Translations under genes and position numbers: made by a program
Notes under the pieces: generated by a model
Seen by the model: only the letters and a program-made list of their open reading frames with translations
Databases searched by the model: none
What the model was told of the DNA's origin: nothing
Source of the DNA: Prosapia bicincta
Taxonomy: Eukaryota > Arthropoda > Insecta > Hemiptera > Cercopidae
DNA: 64,000 bases
Reading direction: 5' to 3'
Assembly: GCA_036971475.1 (NCBI GenBank)
Contig: JBAIZL010000001.1
Coordinates: forward strand, 286,987,925 to 287,051,924
Shown here: positions 13,101 through 22,014 of the stretch, in pieces
Position numbering within the stretch: position 1 is the first letter of the stretch
Layout of the letters: each line of letters opens with the position of its first letter

Positions 13101-16100
13101 GATTTAATTACTTGAAATATTTCATAAATTTAGCTTTCATACAACTTTTTACATCAAGATTTAGGTTGTAAGTTTTGCTTATCTATGACCATTACTCAAG
13201 TAGATTATAACTTGAGTTACCCTCTCCGTCTTACTTATTTCAACATTATATAATTTTGATGTTATTTTTCTAAAAATACAGTAGAACTTGGATACTTGCC
13301 ATAGTGGATTTATAAAACATAATTTTTAGCAGTTAACCTATTGCTGATCTAATTACGAGGGTTGTCCAAAAATTAAAAACCGTTTGAATTTTACCGCCGC
13401 ACCGGTGAAATATTCCGCTAGGGGGCAGCACTACCTTGTAGCTTCGCTCTCTCCTCTAAAATGAGCCGTCGTACTCATCTGTACCTTTATTAGTGTGTCC
13501 TTGGCAGTTGTTAGCGATGGATGTCCCAGTACCGAATCCCGCCAGTTGTGAAGTTCGCTCTGTCATCCGATTCCTTCACATGGAAAAATTGCACCCTGTC
13601 AATATTTATTGACGTGTGAAGGCCATTTACGGCGATGTAATGAATGAACGCAATGTCAGGAAGTGGTGTACAGAGTTTTCAAGTGCCAGAACCAACGTCT
13701 ATGACGAAGAAGGGAGGGGGAGGAAATCATCCGTTGACGAAGCATTGTTGTTGAAAATTGAAGAAAAACTTTGAAAAAATTGTCATATGATGATCCAAGA
13801 TCTTGCCGAAATGATACCTGAAGTCAGTAAATCGACAATTCAAACAATTTTGACGGAAAAATTAGGTTACGCGTGGAAAGTGCCCAAAAGTTTTTGGATC
13901 ATTTCAACAGGGAGGGGAAGGAGTTTTTGGACTCAATTGTAACTGTCGATGAAACATGGACGTACCACCACACACCTGAGTCCAAACAGCAATCCATGAC
14001 ATGGCGTCACTCCACATCACCTTGCGCCAAACAATCTCTGCAAAAAAAATCATGGCAACCGTCTTTTGGGACCGTCAAGTTCTTCTTGTCAAATTTTTAC
14101 CTAATGGTACCGCAATTAACGCTGCTCGGTATTGTGAAACCCTAAAAAAGCTTCGAAGAGCGATCCAAAAGAAGCGCCGAGGGAGATTGAGCAAGGGAGT
14201 CTGTTTGTTGCATGACAATGCTCGACCCACACTGCGGCGGTCACCACCGCGCTCCTGGATTCCCTTAAATGGGACGTTCTTAGCCATCCTGCTTACAGCC
14301 CTGATCTGGCACCGAGCGATTTCCATCTTTTCCTTTACCTGAAGCAACATTTGGATGGAAAACGCTTCGAGATTGATAAAGAAATCCAGGAAGAGGTGGA
14401 GAAATGGTTGTGGTCACAGGCGGGAGACTTCTGTGACCAAGGCATTAAGAAGCTCATCCCCCAGCTAAGCAAGTGCATAGATGTTGACAGGGACTACGTT
14501 GAAAAATAGTTTTTATATGTACTTACAACTCCCATGTACTTTTTTTGTTAAAATTATATTTTCCTGCTTTTTAAAATGAAGACTGTCTTTAATTTTTGGA
14601 CAACCCTCGCATATGCGCACCACGGACACTAGCGCTTATGAATTAATCTCTTGTGTTCATTTAGTTGTATTTAACTACAAAAATATTCTCACTTATAAAG
14701 CACTAAATATTACATTTTTTATACTGGTGCAATTTTTATTACAATTTTCCACTATTATGGTTAATTTAATTTGTAAACTAGAATACATTAATTATAAAAG
14801 TATTTACACTACTGACCGACACCGAGTCATTTCTGTACTGAGCTTCTCACACCAGTTGACAAAAAACTGCTGAAGCCATCTATTATGTTTAGGTACCTGA
14901 CAGATGATCAATGAGCCATAAATATTTATCATTATTTATGCTGTAGGTATCGAGAGTTTATAAATATTCCTTTTAAAGCACAGACATCTATACTTGTGTG
15001 TGGCAAATCAGAAAATAAACTTTCTTACCAATAAAAACAAATTGATGACTGAGCAGAGCAACAATCGATAACTGATTATCCTAATACCGTTTATGCATCA
15101 AAACCCGTGACGTCGATCTGAACAGAGAGAATTCTTGGATCCCTAGTGCACCTGGAATTCTAGCCCATATCCAAACTAATAATTTCAAATTAAAATGTTG
15201 AACTTTGAATTACCCATAATTTTTTACATTGTAGCATATAAAGTTCAAGGGACCAATGTAAAACTTTGAATATTGGCAATTTCGAATTAAACACGTTGAA
15301 ATTATGCAAGTTCTACTGTGTTTAAATTATTTGTTTAAATAAAATTAAATTGTTTTGAAATTGGAATAAGATACAGTGCTGTTTCAATGTGTGTGTAAAA
15401 AATCTCCTAACAAAGACATTCATCCAATAGAAAAGTTTAAACATTTTTAATTGGTTTTTTAATATCAAACATAAAAGCGTTGATGATATATAAGCTGTAG
15501 GAAAACAAAACTTAACTGTTATAGTTTACAAAATTTGTTTAACAATTATGTTTAATTATCTTTTAAAAATGTCATTAAATATAAACCCATATTGGAGCTA
15601 GTAAAAATTCAATTTTATATATCTTTTAACAATAATACTTTTGTACAACGAATTGTAGCCAGTTATTTGGTTACTCAAATTAGAAAAGGAGGTTTATCCA
15701 CACAGAAAAAATATTCATAGTAAGTTACAATACATTTTGTTGTATAAATGAGTATTTTTTAAAAATTTTACAGGGTGCTCTTACAACATGGAGGGGATCC
15801 CACTGCTAAGGATGTAAAGTCTCGCACTGCCTATGATTTTGCTCCAGATAAGGAAACCAGAAATATTTTCCGTAGATTCATGGGTGAATTTCCAAATAAA
15901 TATGACTTTAGTAAAGTAAGTTGATAATAAAGTTGTATAGACAGATCATGCAAATCACATTTGCCAAATGTGCTAGTGAATAAATATCTAGACTTAAGTA
16001 GAACAAAATAAAAAATTGTTTTTTGGTAATCCTTGAGGTTATTTTATTCCAGCAAAAGATTCTTTGAATGAATTGCGGCTTAGTAACCATTAATTAGGAA

Positions 16101-19100
16101 TTGTTTTTAAACTTGATTTTTAAAATAAATTTCCATATACAATTACAATTTGGAAAATAATATTTATTTTTATTTGTTAAAAATTTTAAATAGTTATAAA
16201 ATTTAATATTAAAACAAATTTGAATTGAAAAATAAAAGTTCAAACAATGAAAAATTACATTTGATTTTCCCTGGATTAAAAAAAAACATACACAAAGTTC
16301 AATTTTAAATGAAACCTGAAAGATTTATAAAATTTATGAACATCTGAAATTTATAATATTTCATGTATTTAGCAGAAATTATCAAAGTATCTTGAAGATT
16401 ACTAAAAAAATATATATTAATATGAAAATTTGACAATTTATTTAAAACAGTACTTTTAAAACTACATTTGATAGGGATTAAATGCATAAACAAAAGTATT
16501 ATTTAAAATTCATTCAACTATGAATCACTGTAAAAGTATTATTTATATCTTTTTAGAAAAATTTTATTCACTTTAAAAATTTCTTAAAATTCATCTGAAA
16601 TTTCGATGAGTATACTTGTTTTATTATTGAGAAGATATTATAATTTATTATATTACAAACATATTGCGTATTACAAAAAGTAATAAATATTTAATTGCAA
16701 ATAGTCTTTTAATGAAGTGAAGTAAAAGTAAGAGTACACAAATTTACTTACTCGAAAATAACAACGAAAATTTACCTTTATTTTTTTCAGTATGATTTTG
16801 TACACAAATTTGTTGACAGGGTTAGGAATTATAGAACTTGGGACTTCTTAGGGAGTGTTCACATGCTATAATATTATTAGAAGCTAGTTTTCTACAAATC
16901 TAAATTGTGTTAAGGTATAATGTAATAATTATTATGTTGAAGATAATTCAATTAATAACTGATATACACCAGGATGGATTATTTACTTAATCTTGTTCAA
17001 CAAAAATCGTAATTTTTAAATAATCACAGGAAAAATTTTGTAATGTACTATAAGTAGTTGCCGAACTCTCCTGCAGACCAGTGGCGAGGCTTTAATGAGC
17101 CACCACCCCGGTTGGGAAACGTTAACTTAAATATGTTGTACATAACTAAAACACACATTTTACTCTCAGACCGATTCTTAAGTGAAATTCAAAATTCATA
17201 TATTTCTCCTTTTTTATTTCTAAAACGTTTTTTACAGTAATCATTGTATTCATCTTAAAATTTAAAATAGTATAATAGTCATTCAAGCAAACTCTGTTAA
17301 TATATAGTGGACAGAAAGTTAAATGGATGTTACTAGTACATTCGATTAAATTTGTTTTTCCTTATATACAGTACAGCTATTACACATTTTAATAGATTTT
17401 TTAAAAACCCTATCGTTTTTCTGCCACTTTCTCAAACGCCGAGAGGAGAAATGTAGTGACTACAAAAGATTGGATAGCTATATTTTTTTCTGTCAAAAAC
17501 TGTAAATTTCAATGTACAGTGAGCATGTAAAATGTCATAATACATCAATCAGTTTTGTCTATCCTACAACTTGCACCTTACTTGCCATACATTTTCTCTC
17601 AACTGCCTCAAAATAACATACTAGAAATATAGGTTTGCTATAAAACCTGATTGCCCTATGTGTTAGTGAACTATTACTTTTGATTTTGAAAAATTCAAGT
17701 GTATATTGTTGATCTTTGTTCATTGTTGTAGAATATATGAATCGTTGGACATTTTCAAGCTTCTGTTATGATAACTATTGTTTTGTGTCTGCATCATAGT
17801 TATAAATACTGCTATTAATATCAGTTATGATTTTAAAGATGATAATTAAGCCATCTTCAGAAATATTTCTGTGGAACCAATGTTCAGTTAGTTCAAACAA
17901 CAATATCCCACTATTTCTGTTTTAGAGACAAAATCTGAGGGCAAATTTTGCAGCTATAGGATGGGATCCATCTAAAAATATTCAGGTCAAACTCTTCAAC
18001 AGCTACAGCTTATAACAAAACCTCTCCATAATTTCATTATTGTTGTTACATGCAACTATCTGTGATCGTTATAAACAGCTGTCAAATTTTGTATATATTT
18101 TTTTCTTTGAGGAAAGACATTCTAAAAGTTTGTCATTGTCATGTGAAACTTTCAGCAGAATTATTTAAATTTCAAACTGGACTATCGTTGCATAAGAAAA
18201 AGAATTAAATTACCCATCTTATTTACATATTTTATGTACAGTAACAAATTGTATTAAAATCTGTCTGGTGTTTAATATTTGTCTAGACAAATGTGATGTT
18301 TACAAGTGGTGTCCAGGTTGTTTTGAATATAGAACCAACTAACTAAAATCTGTTTCACAGGATCAATGTAATTACTCTTGACTATAGCTGTCTTCTTCAT
18401 CTAAAAGACTTTACTATCTGTAGCATAGAACTGTAATCAACAAATCTACACATCTTTTTGATAATTGTGACGGTCTGTCATCTAAGATGTCATAAAACTT
18501 AGTGAAAAAGGTCTGTTTATGTTTAATTTTTACAATTGCGATTGTACACTCTGAAAGGCCAGAAATTAACAATAGCTTTGTGCTTTGCATTTGTAAACAA
18601 TATGTTACCTAAAATGTTGAATCAATAAATTTAATTTCTTTGTTACTATATATTACTTCTGTTGCAGAATAGTTTACCTTATTACTTTGTTACAACAGAT
18701 GAAAGGATATTTTTAATTTTCAAATTTTTGATTGCAGTCTCATATTCCAAGTGTTTTAACAGACTCGTTAGAACAAGAGAAAGTAGATAAGAAACGAGCA
18801 ATGAGAAAAGCTAAGCGACAGAAAGAGAAGGAGAAGAGGATAGCTGATGCACCTCGCAAGGCAGAAGAAGCAGAAAAAAAACGGTACTTAGAGTTGACAG
18901 ATCGTGAAAAGGTATGTAGTGTTAAGCCATTGAAAATTATGGCTTAATGATGAAAAGATAGGCATAAATGGTGGAAATATACAGAATATCTCAATGTGAC
19001 TTGAGATTCGCATTAACACAATTTTCATGAGATTATACAATATAGTTATTAGAAACCTTATATTAAAATGATTTAGTATGAATTTAGTTTATATTTTTGT

Positions 19101-20529
19101 ATTGAATCTAAGCTATTACTAACACACTTTTATTCAATAATAATACTAGAACACTTTTTTATATTATAACTATAATTAATATATTACTATTGTAAGTAAT
19201 TTTATCCACCATTAAGTGCAATGATTTTACCTTGAGTGATGAGGCGCCTTTCGGTCACTTGACCATTGTCAAATCACTAAAATTTTACCTCGAGTGATTT
19301 CACAATGGTCAAGTGACCGAAAGGCGCCTCATCACTCAAGGTAAAATCATTGTACTTAATGGTGGATAAAATTACTTACAATAGTAATATATTAACTTCA
19401 TAAAGTCAGTGCAACGGAAAAACAATGGATAACGTAAAATATGAAGAATATAACTATAGTATATATTTTTTAATGTCTGTTAATAACTATTATTTTTTTA
19501 TATAGTCTAATGGCAGATAGACAATTATTTCATGCTTTTTCAATACTCAACGTTTTGAATTTCTTTCCAAAACTCTTTTTCTCGAGCTCTTAAAAAGGAA
19601 TTTCCAAAAGTAATTCAAAACTTTGAGTGTTAAAAAAGCATGAATTAATTGTCTGCGATCTGTCAATAGCCTACATACAAAACTATAGAATAGTATACAT
19701 ACACAATCGAGTATTAATGGATAGGATGTTGAAAATTTGTGCATTTACATTATTTATTATATTATCTGGCACATTATGCCCAACATTTTTTTCATTATTT
19801 TATATTTTTAGGATATTTGAAATATTTTGTTAGTGCAATATTAATCTGCTATTCCTATTGTATTGTGTTATAATTCGTGGCACATTTTTAGATGTTCTTT
19901 GTGGGTGGAATATTGAACCCTACTTCAATATCATCTCAAAACATACATAGTAGAAGAATAATGTCAGTGCCAAGAGTAGCAGATTAATTTGGTATTTTGA
20001 ACCAAACAGCCTCCTAATAACTTCAGATTAGTTAAAGAAGCAAATTAATGCCATGAACTGAGAAACAACACCACAGCAAATCCCAGTGAATTCATTATTC
20101 AAAGTACATGCAAGTTTCCAGTAACAAAATTTATTTTTATATTCTCCATTATTTATTTTTTATTTCCTCTGCACATAATTAAAGGGAAATTAATTGCATT
20201 GTAAAGTTTATATTAATTAACACCTATAAACGTGTATAAACATATACAACATACTGTATTTTAAAATAGATTGTCCTCGTGAAAGGATAAAAATTAAATT
20301 ACATGAGGGAAAAGGTTTTTGTATAATATGTAATATTTTATTATAGTGTGCATTGGCAGCTGAGCGGCGACTATTAGCAGCAGCAGGAAAGTCGGGATTG
20401 GTGCTCACCAGGTGCTACACTTGTGCACTTGATATTACTGGCAAAGTGCCATTTACATATGACAAGAACCTATTCTGCAGCATGCCCTGCCTTAAGGCCC
20501 ATAGGCAAACACACAAAACTACCCTTTAA
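1..20529 (+). CDS. ANKZF1: ANKZF1/Vms1 ankyrin-repeat zinc-finger protein, C-terminal part (7 exons, 5' end outside window)
   Basis: Exons 1-66 (partial), 3500-3706, 5464-5613, 5756-5960, 15774-15915, 18738-18911 and 20347-20529 have GT/AG borders and join in one frame, giving about 374 residues with the stop at 20527-20529. In order they encode the end of the release-factor-like VLRF1 domain (ATFSEVKRVHSLLAS), an acidic and then lysine-rich linker, an ankyrin segment (DGLTLLQSAALHSF, then VLLQHGGDPTAKD), a charged coiled coil, a VCP-interacting motif (CALAAERRLLAA) and a C-terminal treble-clef zinc finger (CYTC...FCSMPC...H). Known family role: ANKZF1/Vms1 cleaves peptidyl-tRNA on stalled 60S ribosomes and recruits VCP/p97 in ribosome quality control, in the cytosol and at mitochondria. 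The catalytic region and N-terminal finger lie upstream of the window. An AATAAA at 20546-20551 follows the stop closely. Introns are stuffed with transposons; the largest runs from 5961 to 15773. Identity is secure; splice sites are inferred, not tested. Confidence 0.92.
741..1640 (+). mobile_element. Penelope-like element fossil A (RT C-terminus plus GIY-YIG)
   Basis: Translations in shifting frames give the C-terminal part of a Penelope-like reverse transcriptase (INFLDIMITKQT near 760, then SNHPTQHNHAAFHSM and RLINI at 860-930). A GIY-YIG nuclease follows from about 1196 (GVYKITCNNC, FYTGQTGR, then an EEH motif) and ends with an ENYEIYKHHK-type tail near 1430. Several frameshifts and stops make it a pseudogene. 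It lies in the first visible ANKZF1 intron. Its 3' end near 1620-1640 (AGTAGTGGTTTTTTGCC) matches the arms of the hairpin at 29618-29895. Confidence 0.85.
2922..3350. mobile_element. Non-autonomous Tc1/mariner-type MITE, 429 bp
   Basis: The left end reads CAGTCGAATCACTTTG and the right end, reverse complemented, reads CAGTTGAATCACTTTG. The similarity continues into AAAAATCG on both sides, giving terminal inverted repeats of about 26 bp. A TA dinucleotide flanks each end (2920-2921 and 3351-3352), as expected of a Tc1/mariner target duplication. The interior is far more GC- and CpG-rich than its surroundings and holds no transposase; the hydrophobic 70-codon reading frame at 3042-3254 is chance. 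It sits in an ANKZF1 intron. Confidence 0.72.
6047..6960 (+). mobile_element. Penelope-like element fossil B with inverted termini
   Basis: An open stretch at 6060-6488 encodes the RT C-terminus (LTQHKHAAFIHMLHRLINIP, IKHIAQQNGYQHTLIDNI). A frameshifted GIY-YIG domain follows (IYKLTCNDCPSYYIGQTGRS at about 6475-6540) and then a degraded tail. The whole is bounded by about 30-bp inverted repeats: left AACTAAGTGAATACGTGATT near 6048, and the mirror of AACTAAGTGAATACATAATT near 6950. A hammerhead-like motif overlaps the 3' end (6884-6921). It lies in the 9.8-kb ANKZF1 intron downstream of the exon ending at 5960. Inverted ends on a Penelope-like element fit the terminal repeats these elements can carry. 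Confidence 0.85.
6884..6921 (+). ncRNA. Degenerate hammerhead-ribozyme-like motif in PLE fossil B
   Basis: Read 5'-3': stem I GCT, an 8-nt core position TCGTAAAA, stem II GGAAC-AAAT-GTTTT (with G-T pairs), GAAA, a self-complementary CGCG as stem III, TC at the expected cleavage site, then AGC closing stem I. The architecture matches a type I hammerhead with minimal stem III, as known from Penelope-like elements. The catalytic core has lost CUGANGA, so it should be inactive. Confidence 0.4.
7086..7120. repeat. (TA)n microsatellite at the left edge of a PLE pair
   Basis: About 35 bp of uninterrupted TA dinucleotides directly abut the left terminus of the inverted Penelope-like pair. A similar tract at 10145-10195 lies near the other edge, suggesting insertion into, or generation of, TA repeats. 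Confidence 0.9.
7240..7279 (-). ncRNA. Hammerhead-like motif, left PLE copy
   Basis: This is the minus-strand counterpart of the motif at 9970-10009, with the same order: CGAT, TGACAAA, a stem II hairpin beginning GACCAC, GAAA, TATA, TC, ATTG. Core position G8 reads A, so activity is not expected. Confidence 0.35.
7622..8431 (-). pseudogene. Reverse transcriptase core of the left Penelope-like copy
   Basis: A 269-codon open frame covers the palm of a Penelope-type reverse transcriptase. It carries the first catalytic aspartate in TIDVTSLYTNIP, the GTRMAPSYANLYMG motif and the YIDD box, followed by the thumb (HIKPTNHLQYLHFDSNHP). The natural protein would continue upstream in another frame and downstream through a nuclease domain, so this is a broken fragment. 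Its mirror image on the plus strand at 8587-9255 is about as similar as two recent copies of one family. Confidence 0.88.
9265..9756 (+). pseudogene. GIY-YIG endonuclease domain of the right Penelope-like copy
   Basis: The open frame includes a CX2C linker (RCKTCPIHPSANSF) and a GIY-YIG fold with VIYKLQC...EYIG, an arginine in LNIRMNGHRHD, and a C-terminal ELSYQWYTKSRESPN segment. In Penelope-like elements this domain nicks the target for insertion. The upstream RT frame is separated from it by the TAA at 9253. Confidence 0.88.
9970..10009 (+). ncRNA. Hammerhead-like motif at the right PLE terminus
   Basis: The order is CGAT / TGACAAA core / stem II GACCAC-TGT-GTGGTT / GAAA / self-complementary TATA / TC / ATTG pairing back to CGAT with one G-T. 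It fits the type I hammerhead layout, but core position G8 is A, so it is probably inactive. Confidence 0.4.
10145..10195. repeat. (TA)n microsatellite
   Basis: About 50 bp of AT/TA repeats lie between the right PLE copy and a diverged PLE terminus at 10196. Confidence 0.92.
10196..10345 (-). repeat. Diverged solo PLE terminus
   Basis: The stretch from TAGGTTAGTT through AGGAGACTGACAGAC to AAATAAAACATATAAAAAC aligns with the left PLE end at 7121-7252, in the same orientation and at clearly lower similarity. It is an older copy of the terminus without coding sequence. Confidence 0.7.
10782..11591. mobile_element. Non-autonomous pogo/Tigger-like element, 810 bp
   Basis: The left end AGTAGAACCTCTCTAAGTCA and the right end, reverse complemented, CAGAAGAACCTCTCTAATTC form inverted repeats of about 28 bp. 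They start with the CAGTAGAACCTC pattern typical of pogo/Tigger members of the Tc1/mariner superfamily. A TA follows the right end (11592-11593); the left flank is CT, probably mutated. No transposase was found inside; the minus-strand 88-codon frame at 11379-11645 crosses the right end and is spurious. Confidence 0.6.
11600..13278. other. AT-rich ANKZF1 intron, nothing recognised
   Basis: The stretch is very AT-rich, with T-rich low-complexity runs at 12700-13140. No protein similarity, RNA gene or paired repeat was seen. Confidence 0.5.
13356..14609 (+). mobile_element. Mariner transposon, 1254 bp
   Basis: Terminal inverted repeats open CGAGGGTTGTCCAAAAATTA on both sides (about 28 bp, two or three mismatches). 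The left end is preceded by TA; the right is followed by CA, a probable mutation of the second TA. The length is normal for a full-length mariner. It encodes a broken transposase (separate entry) and lies in the ANKZF1 intron upstream of the exon at 15774. Confidence 0.92.
13517..14509 (+). pseudogene. Mariner transposase, frameshifted
   Basis: The start MDVPVPNPASCEVRSVIRF opens the helix-turn-helix region. Further on come WCTEFSSARTNVYDEEGRGR, the first catalytic Asp in TVDETWTYHHTPESKQQSM, the second in LLHDNARPTL and the third in HPAYSPDLAPSDFHLF, ending in DVDRDYVEK-stop at 14507. About 331 codons are spanned, close to the usual 340-350. In-frame stops near 13610 and 13770 and several frame changes between 13890 and 14240 show it is dead. 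Confidence 0.9.
15916..18737. other. ANKZF1 intron, nothing recognised
   Basis: This is AT-rich intronic sequence between the ankyrin exon and the coiled-coil exon. No coding similarity, RNA gene or clear paired repeat was recognised. Confidence 0.5.
19176..19395. repeat. Near-perfect hairpin element (220 bp) with paired hammerhead-like motifs
   Basis: The arms run from TTAATATATTACTATTGTAA through GAGGCGCCTTTCGGTCACTT and mirror almost exactly around 19283. Each arm contains a hammerhead-like motif in opposite orientation: minus 19236-19277 and plus 19294-19335. Each motif reads GTGAT, an 8-nt core (TTGACAAT or TTCACAAT), the GGTC-AAGT-GACC hairpin, GAAA, self-complementary GGCGCC, TC and ATCAC. 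This looks like a foldback derived from a Penelope-like terminus. It is intronic in ANKZF1. Confidence 0.75.
19512..19664. repeat. Imperfect hairpin, about 65-bp arms
   Basis: Left AGACAATTATTTCATGCTTT and the mirror of AGACAATTAATTCATGCTTT continue through CTCAA(C/A)GTTTTGAATT, with a short CTCGAGCTC-type loop near 19582. It encodes nothing and is probably a MITE-like foldback, 117 bp after the previous hairpin. Confidence 0.65.
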
Positions 20530-20559
20530 AGTATAACAATTAGATAATAAATGGTTTTT

Positions 20560-22014
20560 TTAATATGTATTACACGTGTATGTTTTATTTATAATTCCTA
20601 GTATTAATGTCTAAAATTATTTATTTGGAATTTTATTTAGGAACATAATATAAACGACAGGTGGTTATAGAACATTTTTTGTATTATTTACTATTCAAAC
20701 TAACTTTTGTAATTTATATAACATACTTCTAAATAATTAAAAATAAGCTTGGCATTGGTTGATTGTGTACTTAAATCAACAAAAACGTTTGAATTATCCA
20801 CAAAAAATGTTTGTTTTTAAGTTTAATAACCAGGAAAGGCCTACTTTGTACGTAGTATGTTTACTGAAATAGTATACAAAATGAGATGCAAATGAATTAT
20901 AGACAGACTATAATGGTATAAATTCAAATTTTCAGTACTTCAAAATAAGATGTGATTTATCGATTTTTGTTATTAGCAGACTTTGCTAATGGAGGTAGGC
21001 TGTATTGTAGAACAATGTTTTTGTTTTCAGATGAATAAAACACCAAATTGTAAAAAAAACTATATATGTTTTTGAATTAACTCATTAAAATATATCATAT
21101 TACCAATGACATTTACACATAGACATCTTTGAATTGAATAGTCAAATGTATGAACTACAAACTTTGAATCAAACCCAAAGTACAAAATGTGCATACAGTA
21201 TTATTGTAGGCCACTCACCAGTTGTCTATAAACATTGCCAAAAGTTGATTGGTTAGAAGATTATAATACATGGTTTTGAAATATTACAACAAATTGTACA
21301 AATACTATATTATAAAAATTAAAAAATTTAACAAACGTTCTTTAATACCCTCTACTGAAAACACAAACATTTGCTAAAGATCCCTTTAGCTTCCTAATTT
21401 ATGACTGCGAGTGTTGTTGAATTAGTAAATCAAATCATAAGTATTTACTTAATCTTCCATTTTCAAAAATAACCCCAGGAATCAATAGAGGTACAAATTC
21501 AAAGCACTTTTTATTCTATGAAGTTTTTTTTTTGTCAAGACAGTTATTAATGATTGAAAATGTTGATTTTTTGTGAATAAATTCAGGTTTTAAAACTGGT
21601 TTACAAATGCAATAAAACCTCTCATATCTGGAGGTAATATAAAAATAAAGTAAGCTGCTTTATCCTCAAGGCGCCTTACTGTCTGGTTAGTTCTCTGGGA
21701 CTAGCCATCGGCTCTTCGTTTTTTCCCCGACTCAACAGTAGTGTTCCAGTGACTATATCGTTCAGTTTACCTATATTTTACAGGATTTTGTGTAATTTGG
21801 TAGCTTAGGTTATTTTACCTAGAATTTGTAAACCTGCAAGCCTAAATATAGCATCCTAAAAATACCTTACTGATCTTTGTAAGTTTAAATGCTTTTATGA
21901 ATAATTGTCCTAAAATTAAAGTGAATATTTACTAGCTAATTTTGTTTAACTAGGTCCTTCTATCAAATATTTTATTCAATACAGTACAGAGGGTCAAATA
22001 CAAACTATGCGAAA
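20560..22014. other. Intergenic region upstream of the small secreted-peptide gene
   Basis: The region is AT-rich. A modestly GC-richer patch at 21660-21780 (CAAGGCGCC, CCATCGGCTC) may belong to a promoter or 5' UTR of the gene starting at 22015. No coding similarity was seen. Confidence 0.35.

Larger units (their letters stand above)
13281..15318. mobile_element. Possible pogo-like TIR pair hosting a mariner
   Basis: Left CAGTAGAACTTGGATA (13281) and the mirror of CAGTAGAACTTGCATA (ending 15318) make a 14-of-15-like terminal inverted repeat that opens with the pogo-type CAGTAGAAC. Subtracting the 1.25-kb mariner leaves about 780 bp, a normal size for a non-autonomous element. TA precedes the left end; the right flank is TG. 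The inverted repeat is short, so this is tentative. Confidence 0.38.

Noticed and set aside
12700..13140. T-rich stretch as a coding or regulatory region
   Set aside because: Low-complexity intronic sequence with no frame, pairing or motif.
14075..14350. Minus-strand 91-codon frame in the mariner
   Set aside because: Antisense of the transposase region containing the second and third catalytic aspartates.
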